NCBI RefSeq assembly: GCF_010119975.1
Contig: NZ_CP048222.1
Location: forward strand, 2,501,501-2,565,500
Reading direction: 5' to 3'
DNA length: 64,000 nt
Source: Rhodocytophaga rosea
GTDB lineage: Bacteria > Bacteroidota > Bacteroidia > Cytophagales > 172606-1
The notes beneath the pieces were generated by a model. It searched no databases, was not told the origin of the DNA, and was given only the letters and a program-made list of their open reading frames with translations. The number at the start of each line of letters is the position of its first letter. Within the stretch, counting starts at the first letter, position 1. The position numbers and the translations under genes were made by a program. Below, piece by piece: positions 53,617 to 62,877 of this stretch.

Positions 53617-53919
53617 ATGTCAACGTCTAAAAAGGTGTTTCCCATTTTACAGAAAAAAGAGAACACCCACTACCTGCAGCAAGACTGTAAAAACCGCCAG
53701 GAATGTATGAAAGCCCTTCAGTTGATTTTAGATGGTGAAGCCACTTCCGAGCAACTGCAGCACTTTAACCAGAATATTGACAAATGCATGCCCTGCATTG
53801 AAGGTTATAACCTTGAAGTAACCATCCGTCAGATTCTTTGTGATAAAATTGAGAAAAAAACGGTTCCCAATGAATTAATAGATGCCATTAAAGTAAAAAT
53901 CAACGAGAGCGTAGTATAG
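53617..53919 (+). CDS. Anti-sigma-factor-like protein (ZAS type, His replaced)
   Basis: 100 residues, directly after the ECF sigma gene on the same strand. The C-terminal half of the ZAS motif is present as CMPC (C57, C60), but the position of the usual His (H-x3-C-x2-C) holds Asn54; a His lies at 49. Two more cysteines (C24, C30) sit upstream. The protein is soluble with no membrane helix. Position and CxxC support an anti-sigma role; zinc binding is uncertain because the canonical His is missing. Confidence 0.75.
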   Translation: MSTSKKVFPILQKKENTHYLQQDCKNRQECMKALQLILDGEATSEQLQHFNQNIDKCMPCIEGYNLEVTIRQILCDKIEKKTVPNELIDAIKVKINESVV

Positions 53920-54007
53920 AAATAGTGGATTTTTCATTATGCATTCTGAATTGTTTTGATTCAAATTCATGATCCATCATTTTAATTCAAATACTCGCTC
54001 TGTATTC

Positions 54008-54580
54008 ATGGCTTTTTCTGGCAAACTTATTATCTTCTCGGCACCCTCCGGTTCTGGAAAAACTACTATTGTTAAACACCTTTTAGCCCAAAATCCAAAC
54101 CTGGGCTTTTCTATTTCTGCCTGTACCAGAGACAAACGGGGGCGCAATGAAGAAAATGGAAAAGATTATTATTTTTTAACCCCGGAAGAATTCAAGCAGA
54201 AAATAGACAATAACGAATTTGTAGAGTGGGAGCAGGTATATGTAGGCGCATTTTATGGCACCTTGAAATCTGAAATAGAAAGAATCTGGAGCCTGGGCAA
54301 ACATGTATTATTTGATGTAGATGTAAAAGGAGGGCTCAGCCTGAAAAAACATTATGGCCACAAAGCGCTGGCTATTTTTGTGAAGGTACCTTCTTTAGAA
54401 TTGCTCGAACAGCGATTGCGCATCAGGGGTACAGATAGTGAAGAAAGTATCTCCCGCCGCTTGTTTAAGGTAAAATTTGAAATGTCGTTTGAAAACCAGT
54501 TTGATGTAACCCTGGTAAACGAAGATCTGGAAAAGACCTTGGTAAAAGCCCAGTTACTGGTAGACGATTTTTTGAAATAA
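54008..54580 (+). CDS. gmk: Guanylate kinase
   Basis: 190 residues from ATG 54008 ([20 protein letters not shown]); the upstream in-frame ATG at 53969 adds a non-conserved leader. The P-loop APSGSGKTT, the GMP-binding region [20 protein letters not shown]-like segment (written here [18 protein letters not shown]) and YGT/KSEIE are family features. It phosphorylates GMP to GDP. nadD follows 100 bases later on the same strand. Confidence 0.96.
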   Translation: MAFSGKLIIFSAPSGSGKTTIVKHLLAQNPNLGFSISACTRDKRGRNEENGKDYYFLTPEEFKQKIDNNEFVEWEQVYVGAFYGTLKSEIERIWSLGKHVLFDVDVKGGLSLKKHYGHKALAIFVKVPSLELLEQRLRIRGTDSEESISRRLFKVKFEMSFENQFDVTLVNEDLEKTLVKAQLLVDDFLK

Positions 54581-54680
54581 TAGCCAATAAAGATCAAATG
54601 CTACCACCTGACAAAGCAATTTTTCATTACAGCAAAACCAACTTTCCGATCTTTATATCTTCAAATCTGTAATTGCACCC

Positions 54681-55253
54681 ATGAAGATTGGATTATTCTT
54701 TGGTTCCTTCAATCCTATTCATATCGGCCACCTGATTATTGCCAACATTATGGCCGAAAACACAGAATTACAGGCTGTGTGGTTTGTGGTTTCTCCACAG
54801 AATCCCTTCAAAAAAAGCAACTCACTCTTACACGAATTCGACAGGCTGGATATGGTTGAAATGGCCATCGATGACAATCCCCGTTTGAAAGCTACCGATA
54901 TTGAATTTCATTTGCCAAAACCCAGTTATACCATCGATACGCTTACCGTGATCCAGGAAAAGTTTCCCCAGCATTCATTCCGATTGATCATTGGAGAAGA
55001 TAATTTAGTGCAGTTTACCAAGTGGAAAAATTACCAGCAGATCCTGCAATACTTTGGCTTATATGTATATCCCAGACCTGGTTCAGCCAAAAGTGATTTA
55101 ATTCAACATCCGCAGGTAAAAGTGGTAGAGGCTCCTCTACTTGATATTTCGGCTACTTTTATCAGGGAACGTATCCGGCAGAATAAATCCGTCAGGTACT
55201 TGGTGCCCGACCGGGTGGAACAGTATATTATGCGGAAGAAATTTTATATGTAA
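54681..55253 (+). CDS. nadD: Nicotinate-nucleotide adenylyltransferase
   Basis: 190 residues. GLFFGSFNPIHIGHL holds the adenylyltransferase motif (GSFNPIHIGH, 8-17), with the C-terminal ISATFIRERIRQNKSVRYLVP segment (ISxT...R) that closes the active site. FRLIIGEDNLVQFTKW matches the central region. It makes deamido-NAD in NAD synthesis. Confidence 0.96.
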   Translation: MKIGLFFGSFNPIHIGHLIIANIMAENTELQAVWFVVSPQNPFKKSNSLLHEFDRLDMVEMAIDDNPRLKATDIEFHLPKPSYTIDTLTVIQEKFPQHSFRLIIGEDNLVQFTKWKNYQQILQYFGLYVYPRPGSAKSDLIQHPQVKVVEAPLLDISATFIRERIRQNKSVRYLVPDRVEQYIMRKKFYM

Positions 55254-55330
55254 TTCATCGGATTTTCCTGCCTGTATCTTTTATAAAAATAAGGTTATTA
55301 AACAAAGTAGCTTTGGTTTGTACTATCCAA

Positions 55331-55358
55331 TGAGAAAAAATTTCTGCAATTTTTCTCA
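55331..55358 (+). promoter_or_regulatory. A/T-rich hairpin upstream of M28 peptidase
   Basis: TGAGAAAAA (55331-55339) pairs with TTTTTCTCA (55350-55358). It may end the nadD transcript or lie in the leader of the peptidase gene. No long T-run follows. Confidence 0.35.
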
Positions 55359-55398
55359 TATTTGAAATAATATTCATCTTCAAACCTCAAAAACCAAT

Positions 55399-56955
55399 AT
55401 GAGAAAAATACATATTATTTTGATAGCATTCTGGCTGTCGAGTTACCTGGCGTATGCCCAGCAAGAGCCTGTAGACCTTCAAATGGTTGAAAAGATCAAA
55501 GAAGAAGGTTTGCAACGCTCGCAGGTAATGAAAACGGCTTTCTACCTTACCGATGTGATCGGCCCCAGGCTATCTGGCTCCGACGGTCTAAAACGCGCCA
55601 ATGAATGGACACGTCAGCAACTCACCGAATGGAAACTGGAAAAAGCTGCCATTGAGCCCTGGGGGCAATTCGGCAAAGGCTGGGACATTGAAAAATCCTA
55701 TGTAGCCATGACCGTTCCCTACTATCAACCTTTAATTGCCTCTCCCAAAGCCTGGACACCCAGTACCAATGGGATAGTAAAAGGTAAAATAATTCTGGTA
55801 AAAGCAGAGAAAGAAGAAGACCTCGCCCAGTACAAAGGGAAACTGAAAGATAAAATGGTACTGGTTCAAACTGCTGCCAATATAAAAACAACGTTTGAAG
55901 CAGATGCCAAAAGATACACCGATGAAGAACTGGCAAAAATGGTGGCTGCTACTCCAATTGCCTCTTCCAGTTCGAGCATGTCACCAGAACGTATCGCCGA
56001 ATACCGTGCCCGCCGGGCTTTACGTGAAAAAATAAGCCAGTTTTTGCAGGAGGAAGGCGCTGCCGTGGTTATTTCGAACGGGAGAGGAATGCATGGAACG
56101 TATTTTACTTCTAATGGTGCTTCTTATGCTCCGGATGCAAAACCTGTTCTACCCGAAATGGAAATGGCTGCTGAACATTATGCCAGAGTTCAGCGTTTGC
56201 TTGAAGCACAAATAGAAGTGGAAATTGAAACAGAAATCAAAACCCGTTTCAATACAGATCTGACCGGATATAATGTGGTTGCAGAAATTCCCGGAACTGA
56301 TAAAAAGCTCAAAAATGAACTGGTAATGGTAGGCGCACACTTGGATTCCTGGCATGCCGCCACCGGCGCTACCGATAATGCAGCTGGGTCTGCCGTAATG
56401 ATGGAAGCCATGCGTATTTTAAAAGCTGTAGGTGTAAAACCCCGTCGTACGATCCGGATTGCTTTATGGGGCTCTGAAGAACAAGGCTTACATGGTTCGA
56501 GAAATTATGTAAAAAATCATTTTGCTGACCCGGAAACCATGAGTTTACTGCCAGATCATGCCAAACTTTCGGCATATTATAATGTAGATAACGGAACTGG
56601 TAAAATCAGAGGGGTTTATCTGCAGGGCAATGAAGCCTTACGCCCTGTATTTGAAGCCTGGCTGGCTCCTTTTAAAGACATGGGTGCTTCCTCAGTAACC
56701 ATCCGGAATACTGGTGGCACTGATCACCTGGCTTTTGATGCAGTAGGCTTACCAGGATTTCAGTTTATACAAGATGAAATAGATTACAGTACCCGCACCC
56801 ATCATACCAATATGGATACTTATGAGCGGTTACAAGAAGAAGATCTGAAACAAGCCGCCGTGATTGTAGCTTCGTTTGTATATCACACCGCCATGCGGGA
56901 TCAGAAACTAACGAGAAAAGAATTACCAGTAGCCAAAGCTGCCGGAACCAACTAA
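55399..56955 (+). CDS. M28 family metallopeptidase with PA domain
   Basis: 518 residues, exported: MRKIHIILIAFWLSSYLAYAQQ is a signal peptide. Residues about 110-250 form a PA-type protease-associated insertion. The catalytic M28 domain has zinc ligands H314 and D326 (GAHLDSWHAATGATDNAAGS), E360-E361 (GSEEQGLHG), D397 (NVDNGTG) and H468/469 (RTHHTNMD). The family includes Zn-dependent aminopeptidases and carboxypeptidases. Likely a periplasmic or secreted peptidase involved in peptide nutrition. Confidence 0.93.
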   Translation: MRKIHIILIAFWLSSYLAYAQQEPVDLQMVEKIKEEGLQRSQVMKTAFYLTDVIGPRLSGSDGLKRANEWTRQQLTEWKLEKAAIEPWGQFGKGWDIEKSYVAMTVPYYQPLIASPKAWTPSTNGIVKGKIILVKAEKEEDLAQYKGKLKDKMVLVQTAANIKTTFEADAKRYTDEELAKMVAATPIASSSSSMSPERIAEYRARRALREKISQFLQEEGAAVVISNGRGMHGTYFTSNGASYAPDAKPVLPEMEMAAEHYARVQRLLEAQIEVEIETEIKTRFNTDLTGYNVVAEIPGTDKKLKNELVMVGAHLDSWHAATGATDNAAGSAVMMEAMRILKAVGVKPRRTIRIALWGSEEQGLHGSRNYVKNHFADPETMSLLPDHAKLSAYYNVDNGTGKIRGVYLQGNEALRPVFEAWLAPFKDMGASSVTIRNTGGTDHLAFDAVGLPGFQFIQDEIDYSTRTHHTNMDTYERLQEEDLKQAAVIVASFVYHTAMRDQKLTRKELPVAKAAGTN

Positions 56956-57095
56956 GCCAGCACTCAGACGACATCTACTAAAGGCCAGCCAGACCAGCTG
57001 GCTTTTATATTGGCATCAAGGATAGAATAATACTTCATTTTCTCGTGATTGTGGACAGAAAGTTTATTTTTGTAAAAATGAGTTTGTAAGCCAAT

Positions 57096-57620
57096 ATGAA
57101 AATAGCAGCCATTATCGTAACTATAATTGCAGGAATGGCCCTTATAGGGTATACTTTTCTGGGTGGCTTCCAGAAAATTCCTTTTTCACATACCACTATT
57201 GAAGGATATATTCTGGCCGGTATTCCATATAAAGGCAAAGCTACCGATCAGAAGTTCAGAGAGTTATTTGAGAAAGTGAATATAGATCATAAAGCAGGTA
57301 AAATTAAGGGTACCTTAGCTGCCATTTACTACGATACGCCAGGTGCCGACAAAGGAAAAGTAGATGCTGTGATTGGTACATTGGTACCAGATTCTTTAGC
57401 TTCATTACCAGCATCATACAAATACATGTATCTGGCCGGAACCCAGGCCGTACGTGCTGAAATCACCTCTCATCCGGCTGTGGCTCCGGCGCCTGATAAA
57501 TTGAAACAAAAATTGATGGAATACGCCTGGGAAAACAAACTAAAACCACAAAATATTGTAATTGAGAAATATATTAATGAACGAAATCTCCAAATAGAAA
57601 TACCTGTTAAAACAAATTAA
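57096..57620 (+). CDS. GyrI-like domain protein with N-terminal anchor
   Basis: 174 residues. One membrane helix at about 4-22, then a GyrI/SOUL-like beta-alpha domain with KIKGTLAAIYYDTPGADKGKVDAVIGTLV. This resembles the membrane-anchored GyrI-like domain of eukaryotic TEX264 (AVYYDNP...AVGSIL). Ligand unknown. It is followed after one base by a PspC-domain gene, so they form an operon. Confidence 0.7.
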   Translation: MKIAAIIVTIIAGMALIGYTFLGGFQKIPFSHTTIEGYILAGIPYKGKATDQKFRELFEKVNIDHKAGKIKGTLAAIYYDTPGADKGKVDAVIGTLVPDSLASLPASYKYMYLAGTQAVRAEITSHPAVAPAPDKLKQKLMEYAWENKLKPQNIVIEKYINERNLQIEIPVKTN

Positions 57621-57621
57621 T

Positions 57622-57810
57622 ATGACTAAGAAACTCAAAAGATCCCAAACCAACCGTAAAATCACAGGCGTTTGCGGAGGTATTGCTGAATACCTGAATA
57701 TAGATGCCACCATCATCCGGATTATTTTTGTGATCGCAACAATAGTAGGATTCGGTTCGCCCGTTCTTATCTACCTGATACTTATGTTCATTATGCCGGA
57801 TGAATATTAG
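57622..57810 (+). CDS. PspC domain protein
   Basis: 62 residues. KRSQTNRKITGVCGGIAEYLNIDATIIRIIFVIATIVGFGSPVLIYLILMFIMP is the PspC domain with its two membrane helices, almost the whole protein. PspC-type proteins sense or modulate envelope stress. It starts one base after the GyrI-like gene. No pspA/pspB in this window. Confidence 0.92.
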   Translation: MTKKLKRSQTNRKITGVCGGIAEYLNIDATIIRIIFVIATIVGFGSPVLIYLILMFIMPDEY

Positions 57811-57823
57811 TTGCTATAACTAA

Positions 57824-58315
57824 ATGAATATAGAATCTAATTCTCTGATGAATTCATACTTAGAATGCACCAAATACAAGTTTGAAAGCATTAATATAGA
57901 ATTACCAGAGGAATTTGAAAAAGGATTCAGATCAGAACAAGGTTGCATATTACTTAAAGACTTCCACTATTTCGGGGCAATAGAATTAGACACAGATTAT
58001 AAGAAATGCGAGTACGAGGTCTTTTTAAATGATATTCATGTAGATGATTACTTTAAGTGTATAGAAAGTGAATTGGAGTACCTTCTGATTGGACTCACAA
58101 TAGCAAAAAGATTACACAAGGAATTGAACACTGACTTTGAAGGTAACTTTAGAATTATAATATCTTTCAATGAAACAATTTACTCTGGGGAAGATATTGA
58201 TACTTACGGTGGCTGCGTGGTCAAATTCCATAAAATACGACCTTCCACAGATGAGAAATTTAAGTTTTCGGATTTAGAAGATTTCAAATCCGAAGCTGTA
58301 ATGATAATAGAATAA
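57824..58315 (+). CDS. Hypothetical protein, A/T-rich
   Basis: 163 residues, not recognised. Acidic and aromatic, with no signal or helix, beta-alpha mixed character (FHYFGAIELDTDYKKCEYEVFLNDIHVDDYF). Its base composition is richer in A/T than its neighbours, which hints at acquired DNA. It is 13 bases after the PspC gene on the same strand. Could be an immunity-type cytosolic protein, but nothing shows this. Confidence 0.55.
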   Translation: MNIESNSLMNSYLECTKYKFESINIELPEEFEKGFRSEQGCILLKDFHYFGAIELDTDYKKCEYEVFLNDIHVDDYFKCIESELEYLLIGLTIAKRLHKELNTDFEGNFRIIISFNETIYSGEDIDTYGGCVVKFHKIRPSTDEKFKFSDLEDFKSEAVMIIE

Positions 58316-58429
58316 CATCAACTATTATTATGTAAACACCATTTTTGGACAATGGCCTTTGCTGCTACTTACACAAGGATGTTAGAATCCTAACAGATTA
58401 CATGAATTACACTGCTTTCTATAGCAATT

Positions 58430-59587
58430 TTATAATGGTGATTGTGTTACCGTCTCCTGTGTAATAGTTTCCTTTACTTCTTTTTTAAAATCATTAATAA
58501 AATCTCCCTGCGGATTTTTGTCGGCAGGTACCGGAGGCTCACCCAGTAAAAAGCCAAACGGCTCCAGGGGCTCAATATTATCGAGAATAACTTTAGCAAT
58601 AGCTGTAAAAGGGATAGACAGAATCATACCCGAAGGTCCCCATAAAATGCCTCCGATAATCAAGGCAATAATGGCAGCCAGTGGATTTACGCTCACCTTT
58701 GAGCCTACAATACTAGGAGTGATAAAATTACCCTCCAGCAACTGCACAATCGTAAATACGCCGGCAACTCCCACTGCATACCAGATAGAATCTTTGGTGA
58801 GCAATGCCATCATAATGGGAAAAACGGAACCTATAATGATTCCCAGGTAGGGAACAATATTGAGCAAAGCAGCTAAAGCCCCAAAGAATAAAGCATATTC
58901 AATTCCCAGAATCAGTAATCCTACTGTATTTAAGGCAGCGATAATAGCCATTACCAGCAATAAACCCATAATATAGTTTTTTACCACATTCTGAATCTTA
59001 TACATAATCTCTGTGATATTCTGGTTAGGGGTACTGATAAAGAGTTTATTTAAAAACTGCTTGAAAAACGAGCGGTAATACAGAAAGAAAAATATAAAAA
59101 CCGGCATCAGCCCCAGGTCGGCAAAGGTGTTAGTAGTATAGGCAAGCATATTGGTTACCATCGCCCCACTGGATGCCATCACCGTGCTTGCAGACCGGCG
59201 CAGATAGTTCAGTTGATTACTTTTGTTAATCCCAAATGTTTTCGATACATACTGATGTAAATCGTTGAGGAGTTCCGTAAACTTAGCTTGTAAGCCGGGC
59301 AGGTCTTCACCAAAACTTAATATCTGCGATGTAATAAAATACAGAATGATTCCCAGTACTATAATAATAGTAACCAGGCAGATAAAAATAGCCAATACCC
59401 TTGGAAAACGCCAGCTTTCCAGTTTTACACATAAGGGATGCAGCAGTAAGGCAAAAAGGAATGAAAAGCACAAGGGGACCATAAGCCCAGCTCCCAGTTC
59501 CAGACCTACAAAGATGAGGGCAATGCTAATCAGCACCAGGCTTATTTTTACATACAGAGGCAGTTTAACTTTTATATAATTTTCCAT
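58430..59587 (-). CDS. AI-2E family transporter
   Basis: 385 residues, about eight membrane helices. The family signature is visible in the central and C-terminal part: EGNFITPSIVGSKVSVNPLAAIIALIIGG and WGPSGMILSIPFTAI. Members (formerly DUF20) include the AI-2 exporter TqsA and sodium/proton antiporters; substrate uncertain. Alone on the minus strand. Confidence 0.93.
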   Translation of the reverse strand: MENYIKVKLPLYVKISLVLISIALIFVGLELGAGLMVPLCFSFLFALLLHPLCVKLESWRFPRVLAIFICLVTIIIVLGIILYFITSQILSFGEDLPGLQAKFTELLNDLHQYVSKTFGINKSNQLNYLRRSASTVMASSGAMVTNMLAYTTNTFADLGLMPVFIFFFLYYRSFFKQFLNKLFISTPNQNITEIMYKIQNVVKNYIMGLLLVMAIIAALNTVGLLILGIEYALFFGALAALLNIVPYLGIIIGSVFPIMMALLTKDSIWYAVGVAGVFTIVQLLEGNFITPSIVGSKVSVNPLAAIIALIIGGILWGPSGMILSIPFTAIAKVILDNIEPLEPFGFLLGEPPVPADKNPQGDFINDFKKEVKETITQETVTQSPL

Positions 59588-59716
59588 GTATTTTGTTCAG
59601 TTCATGTATCAGATATTGCGTATAACGGCAAAGCTGAGTGTAAGTTGGCACGCTTAACAGGGTAGTCATTTAAATATTTTATATTTTTTATACTGGTAAT
59701 TTAATCTATAAAGAAA

Positions 59717-60559
59717 ATGCTGCCATTAAAAATCCTCTTATTCTTTTTCTCTGTAAAAACTGCCCTCAGTACCTGTCATTGTGAAAACAAAAAAAGTGGA
59801 TTTCAATCCGGCAGGCGCTTGTATGCGGTGAGTAAAATGGGAAAACTATCGACGGTTGTCAATGAAAGTTCTGGTCTGGCACTAGCCGATTCATCGGGTT
59901 TTTACTGGACGCATAATGACCAGGGAAAGGCTGCTTTATATAAAATCAACTCCTCCGGTCAGGTGGTGGATACCTTACCTTTGACAGGAATAAAGAACAA
60001 CGACTGGGAAGAACTGGCAAAGGATAATTCGCAGCATCTATACATAGGAGACATGGGAAATAACAGGAATACCAGGAAGAATCTGGCCATTTATAAAGTG
60101 CATCCTAATACTCCCCGGCAGAGCAATCAGATCGCATTCCGCTACAGCGATCAGAAAGATTTTCCGCCAGCTAAAAAAGACAGGAATTTTGATTGCGAAG
60201 CCTTTTTCTGGCATGCTGACAGTCTCTACTTATTTTCAAAAAACCGGGGAAATAAGCAGGTCAAATTATATGCTCTTCCTGATAAACCAGGCGAATATGC
60301 AACTGAAAAGCAGGGTGATATTTTTATTAAGAGCCAGGTAACGGCGGCTGATATGAATCCATCCCAAACGGAAATGGCTGTGCTTACCTATGGGAAGATA
60401 TTTATATTTGAAGTGAAGCCAGGCGAAAATCTACTCACCCATCCCAATTTGTGTATACGTCTTCCCAGGGGTCAGGCAGAAGCACTGGTCTATGTAAATG
60501 ACACTGATTTTGTGATTACCAACGAAAAAGGAAAGATGTTTATGGTAAAAAGAAAGTGA
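59717..60559 (+). CDS. Exported beta-propeller-like hypothetical protein
   Basis: 280 residues. The N-terminus MLPLKILLFFFSVKTALSTCHCEN is a signal peptide-like segment. Repeated blade-like segments occur: GFYWTHNDQGKAALYKINSSGQVVDTL, HLYIGDMGNNRNTRKNLAIYKV, SLYLFSKNRGNKQVKLYAL, EMAVLTYGKIFIFEV, and ALVYVNDTDFVITNEKGKMFMV. This is a pattern of exported Bacteroidota propeller proteins, sometimes called SdiA-regulated-like. Function unknown. Confidence 0.75.
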   Translation: MLPLKILLFFFSVKTALSTCHCENKKSGFQSGRRLYAVSKMGKLSTVVNESSGLALADSSGFYWTHNDQGKAALYKINSSGQVVDTLPLTGIKNNDWEELAKDNSQHLYIGDMGNNRNTRKNLAIYKVHPNTPRQSNQIAFRYSDQKDFPPAKKDRNFDCEAFFWHADSLYLFSKNRGNKQVKLYALPDKPGEYATEKQGDIFIKSQVTAADMNPSQTEMAVLTYGKIFIFEVKPGENLLTHPNLCIRLPRGQAEALVYVNDTDFVITNEKGKMFMVKRK

Positions 60560-60649
60560 AGTTGTGAACTGCTACCCAATCGCATTACTAGTTATTCATT
60601 GTAAGTACAGAATGGAATTACTTATCTTTATTTGAGTATTGGTGACTAT

Positions 60650-60655
60650 AGGAGG
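60650..60655 (+). promoter_or_regulatory. Strong AGGAGG ribosome binding site
   Basis: AGGAGG lies 5 bases before ATG 60661. Such perfect Shine-Dalgarno sites are absent before the other genes of this window that I inspected. Confidence 0.6.
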
Positions 60656-60660
60656 AAATA

Positions 60661-61311
60661 ATGAAACACAAAAAAATTAAGCAATTAGGGATACAAAGTT
60701 TTTATGTAGTGGGTGGTGGACTATGTATTGTGATTTTGTTTGTTGTGTTCTTAATAAATTATGGAAGATATTGGAATTCAGATTATAATACGCTAAAGCG
60801 AAAGTATCCTATCATCAGGGAAGATTATGTGTATGAATTAATGAATACAGTCTTCATCGAATCCAATTCAGCTATAACAGACTCTTTAGAATTAACCAAA
60901 ATTATTTGCTTTGCCCATGTACATAGCTCTACATTAAGAGAAGTTATTGAAGCTATAGAAGATAGTATTGCTTCTAACCAAGATAGGCAATACCTGCTTG
61001 ATCAATTAGATAAGACAGTATATCTGTGGGATAATCAAAGATTAAATAACAACTGGCTTTTAACGCCTAATGATTTAAACCAAATATCTAGAAATGACAC
61101 AACAGATTACTGGCAGGAATATAGAAAGAAGTTTGGCACATCTGGTAAGCTCGGATTTTCCAAACCAGTCTTTAATAAGAGTAAACAAATTGCTATTGTA
61201 GAAAGAAGTATACGAGGGGATTGGTTAATGGGCAGAGGCGATATTATTATCTGTAGAAAAGTAAACGGGCAATGGAAAATAATTAAAGAAGAAAATCTTT
61301 GGATAAATTAA
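60661..61311 (+). CDS. Hypothetical membrane-anchored protein
   Basis: 216 residues, not recognised. A membrane helix at about 16-38, then a long helical, polar body with ELTKIICFAHVHSSTLREVIEAIEDSI and a C-terminal beta part ending VNGQWKIIKEENLW. It has a strong ribosome site and an A/T-rich composition, unlike its neighbours. It could be an acquired gene. No family seen. Confidence 0.6.
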   Translation: MKHKKIKQLGIQSFYVVGGGLCIVILFVVFLINYGRYWNSDYNTLKRKYPIIREDYVYELMNTVFIESNSAITDSLELTKIICFAHVHSSTLREVIEAIEDSIASNQDRQYLLDQLDKTVYLWDNQRLNNNWLLTPNDLNQISRNDTTDYWQEYRKKFGTSGKLGFSKPVFNKSKQIAIVERSIRGDWLMGRGDIIICRKVNGQWKIIKEENLWIN

Positions 61312-61389
61312 AACTACCTCCAATATCAATATATCAGACTAATTCAAAGGTTTAGATAATAAACTTAACTATCGCAAGCTCATGCCCGA

Positions 61390-62166
61390 TTATTCTAACC
61401 GGACGTTTTTTAAAGTAAACATACCAGTAGCATAGTTATTTGCAATCTTATCTGCCTCCTCACCAGGCTGCATAATGGCATTAATTGTATTAAGATCAAT
61501 AGTGGTTGTTGCGTTAAAAAGTTTATTTATATCCGCATTCAGTTCAATAATCGTATTGCTGTTTGCTTTGATCTGGATTGCAGCAAGCCCACCGGTGGAC
61601 GATGTACTGAGGCCAATAGTGCGGTAAGAACGGTTACCGCCAATATGAAATACCATAGCATCGGTGGCATTAGCTGCAGTGGTGAATTTTCCTTCGAGCA
61701 TAAAAAATTTATAGCCCGATACCCAGTTCCAGGCCATATCATTGTTGGGGTTGAGATCACCTACCATTTCTGTGGAAAAATTTCGTGCACTATCTACACC
61801 AATGGCAAAAGAAAAGGAAGAATAATTTCCGGCCGGTACATTCTCCAGGCTTATTTCACGGCGGTTAGATAAACTGGTTTCTTCGATTAGGAAGTACCCA
61901 TCCGGAAATTCTACAATTGAACCATCCGATCTGGTTAATTTAAGTTTGCTTACATAATACTTCAATTTTTCTACCTTATACTTATTGCCGGCGGAATTGG
62001 TGAATTCCTGATCGTCCAGCACCAGATCCTGCCCATCTACCACCGGATTGAATTGCAAAGTTACTTTTCCAGGAATCATCTGCTGGTCGTCTTTCTTGCA
62101 GGCTGTAAAGCTAAGAGGGAGAAATAGAAGTATAAATACTGTTCTAGACAAGAATCGGCGTAACAT
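61390..62166 (-). CDS. MbnP-like lipoprotein (copper-binding family)
   Basis: 258 residues from ATG 62166 (MLRRFLSRTVFILLFLPLSFTAC), a lipoprotein signal with Cys23; the earlier start at 62223 adds a non-signal leader. VTLQFNPVVDGQDLVLDDQEFTNSAGNKYKVEKLKYYVSKLKL is the MbnP N-terminal pattern, with NPNNDMAWNWVSGYKFFMLEGKF (Trp-rich centre) and FHIGGN. MbnP proteins are linked to copper handling with a partner MbnH/MauG-type haem protein, not present here. Probably on the outer membrane or in the periplasm. Confidence 0.85.
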   Translation of the reverse strand: MLRRFLSRTVFILLFLPLSFTACKKDDQQMIPGKVTLQFNPVVDGQDLVLDDQEFTNSAGNKYKVEKLKYYVSKLKLTRSDGSIVEFPDGYFLIEETSLSNRREISLENVPAGNYSSFSFAIGVDSARNFSTEMVGDLNPNNDMAWNWVSGYKFFMLEGKFTTAANATDAMVFHIGGNRSYRTIGLSTSSTGGLAAIQIKANSNTIIELNADINKLFNATTTIDLNTINAIMQPGEEADKIANNYATGMFTLKNVRLE

Positions 62167-62282
62167 GGATAAAGAGTTTTGAAGGAAACGAAGTTTAGTA
62201 AATATTATTGAACATATTGACACTGTAGTGGCTCAATAGGTTATATATAAATGAAACTGATTCGATATGGTATTAGTAGTCC

Positions 62283-62693
62283 CTACTGTATATCTTTTTG
62301 TTCAATAATACAACTACAAGTCCATTGCGCATCACAAAGATTCATATCACTCGACTTTTGCCAACTGCTTGATAAATGCAGTTGCTTGGTCAAGGTGGCA
62401 CCACCTGAAAGACGATACTCAATACTATCTTGAGTAAAATCAGAACTGCAATCCCAGCTAAGCCGCTTTCCAAAACCTCCATCTGCCGCCCAAAAATCCT
62501 CACCCGGAGCAAGCATAACTGAGTCAGGAGCCGGATAAAATGTATTGTATCCTCCAAACTTAATGGTAAGTGTATCGCTGGAATTATTTCTTATACGATA
62601 GCTAACTTCTTGACTTGACTCTAAACAACAAGATTGACTCAGTACTAATGCCACTAAAATCAGATATATACTTAACTTTTTATCCAACATCAT
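62283..62693 (-). CDS. Hypothetical small lipoprotein
   Basis: 136 residues. LSIYLILVALVLSQSCCLESSQ is a lipoprotein signal with Cys22/Cys23. The mature domain (YRIRNNSSDTLTIKFGGYNTFYPAPDSVMLAPGEDFW) is a small beta domain with four further cysteines (DCSSD, NLCDAQ, TCSCII). Function unknown. It is on the same strand as the MbnP-like gene downstream, 116 bases apart. Confidence 0.65.
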   Translation of the reverse strand: MMLDKKLSIYLILVALVLSQSCCLESSQEVSYRIRNNSSDTLTIKFGGYNTFYPAPDSVMLAPGEDFWAADGGFGKRLSWDCSSDFTQDSIEYRLSGGATLTKQLHLSSSWQKSSDMNLCDAQWTCSCIIEQKDIQ

Positions 62694-62836
62694 TTCTATA
62701 TATTCTCGTCAGATTTATTTATTGGATTAATTATATCCAAACTTTGTTTACTGCATCGCTTAAACCCTTATTCTAAAAGAGTGATTTAAACTTTAAGCTC
62801 TTTCTAAAATTAATAAGGATATTTTGATTAAACTTC

Positions 62837-62844
62837 TAAATTTG
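62837..62844 (+). promoter_or_regulatory. TAnnTTTG -7 element upstream of accA
   Basis: TAAATTTG ends 33 bases before the accA start at 62878. A TTG at the usual upstream distance is not seen. Confidence 0.45.
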
Positions 62845-62877
62845 CACGATTAATTTTGTTTTACTAAATCGTTAAAA

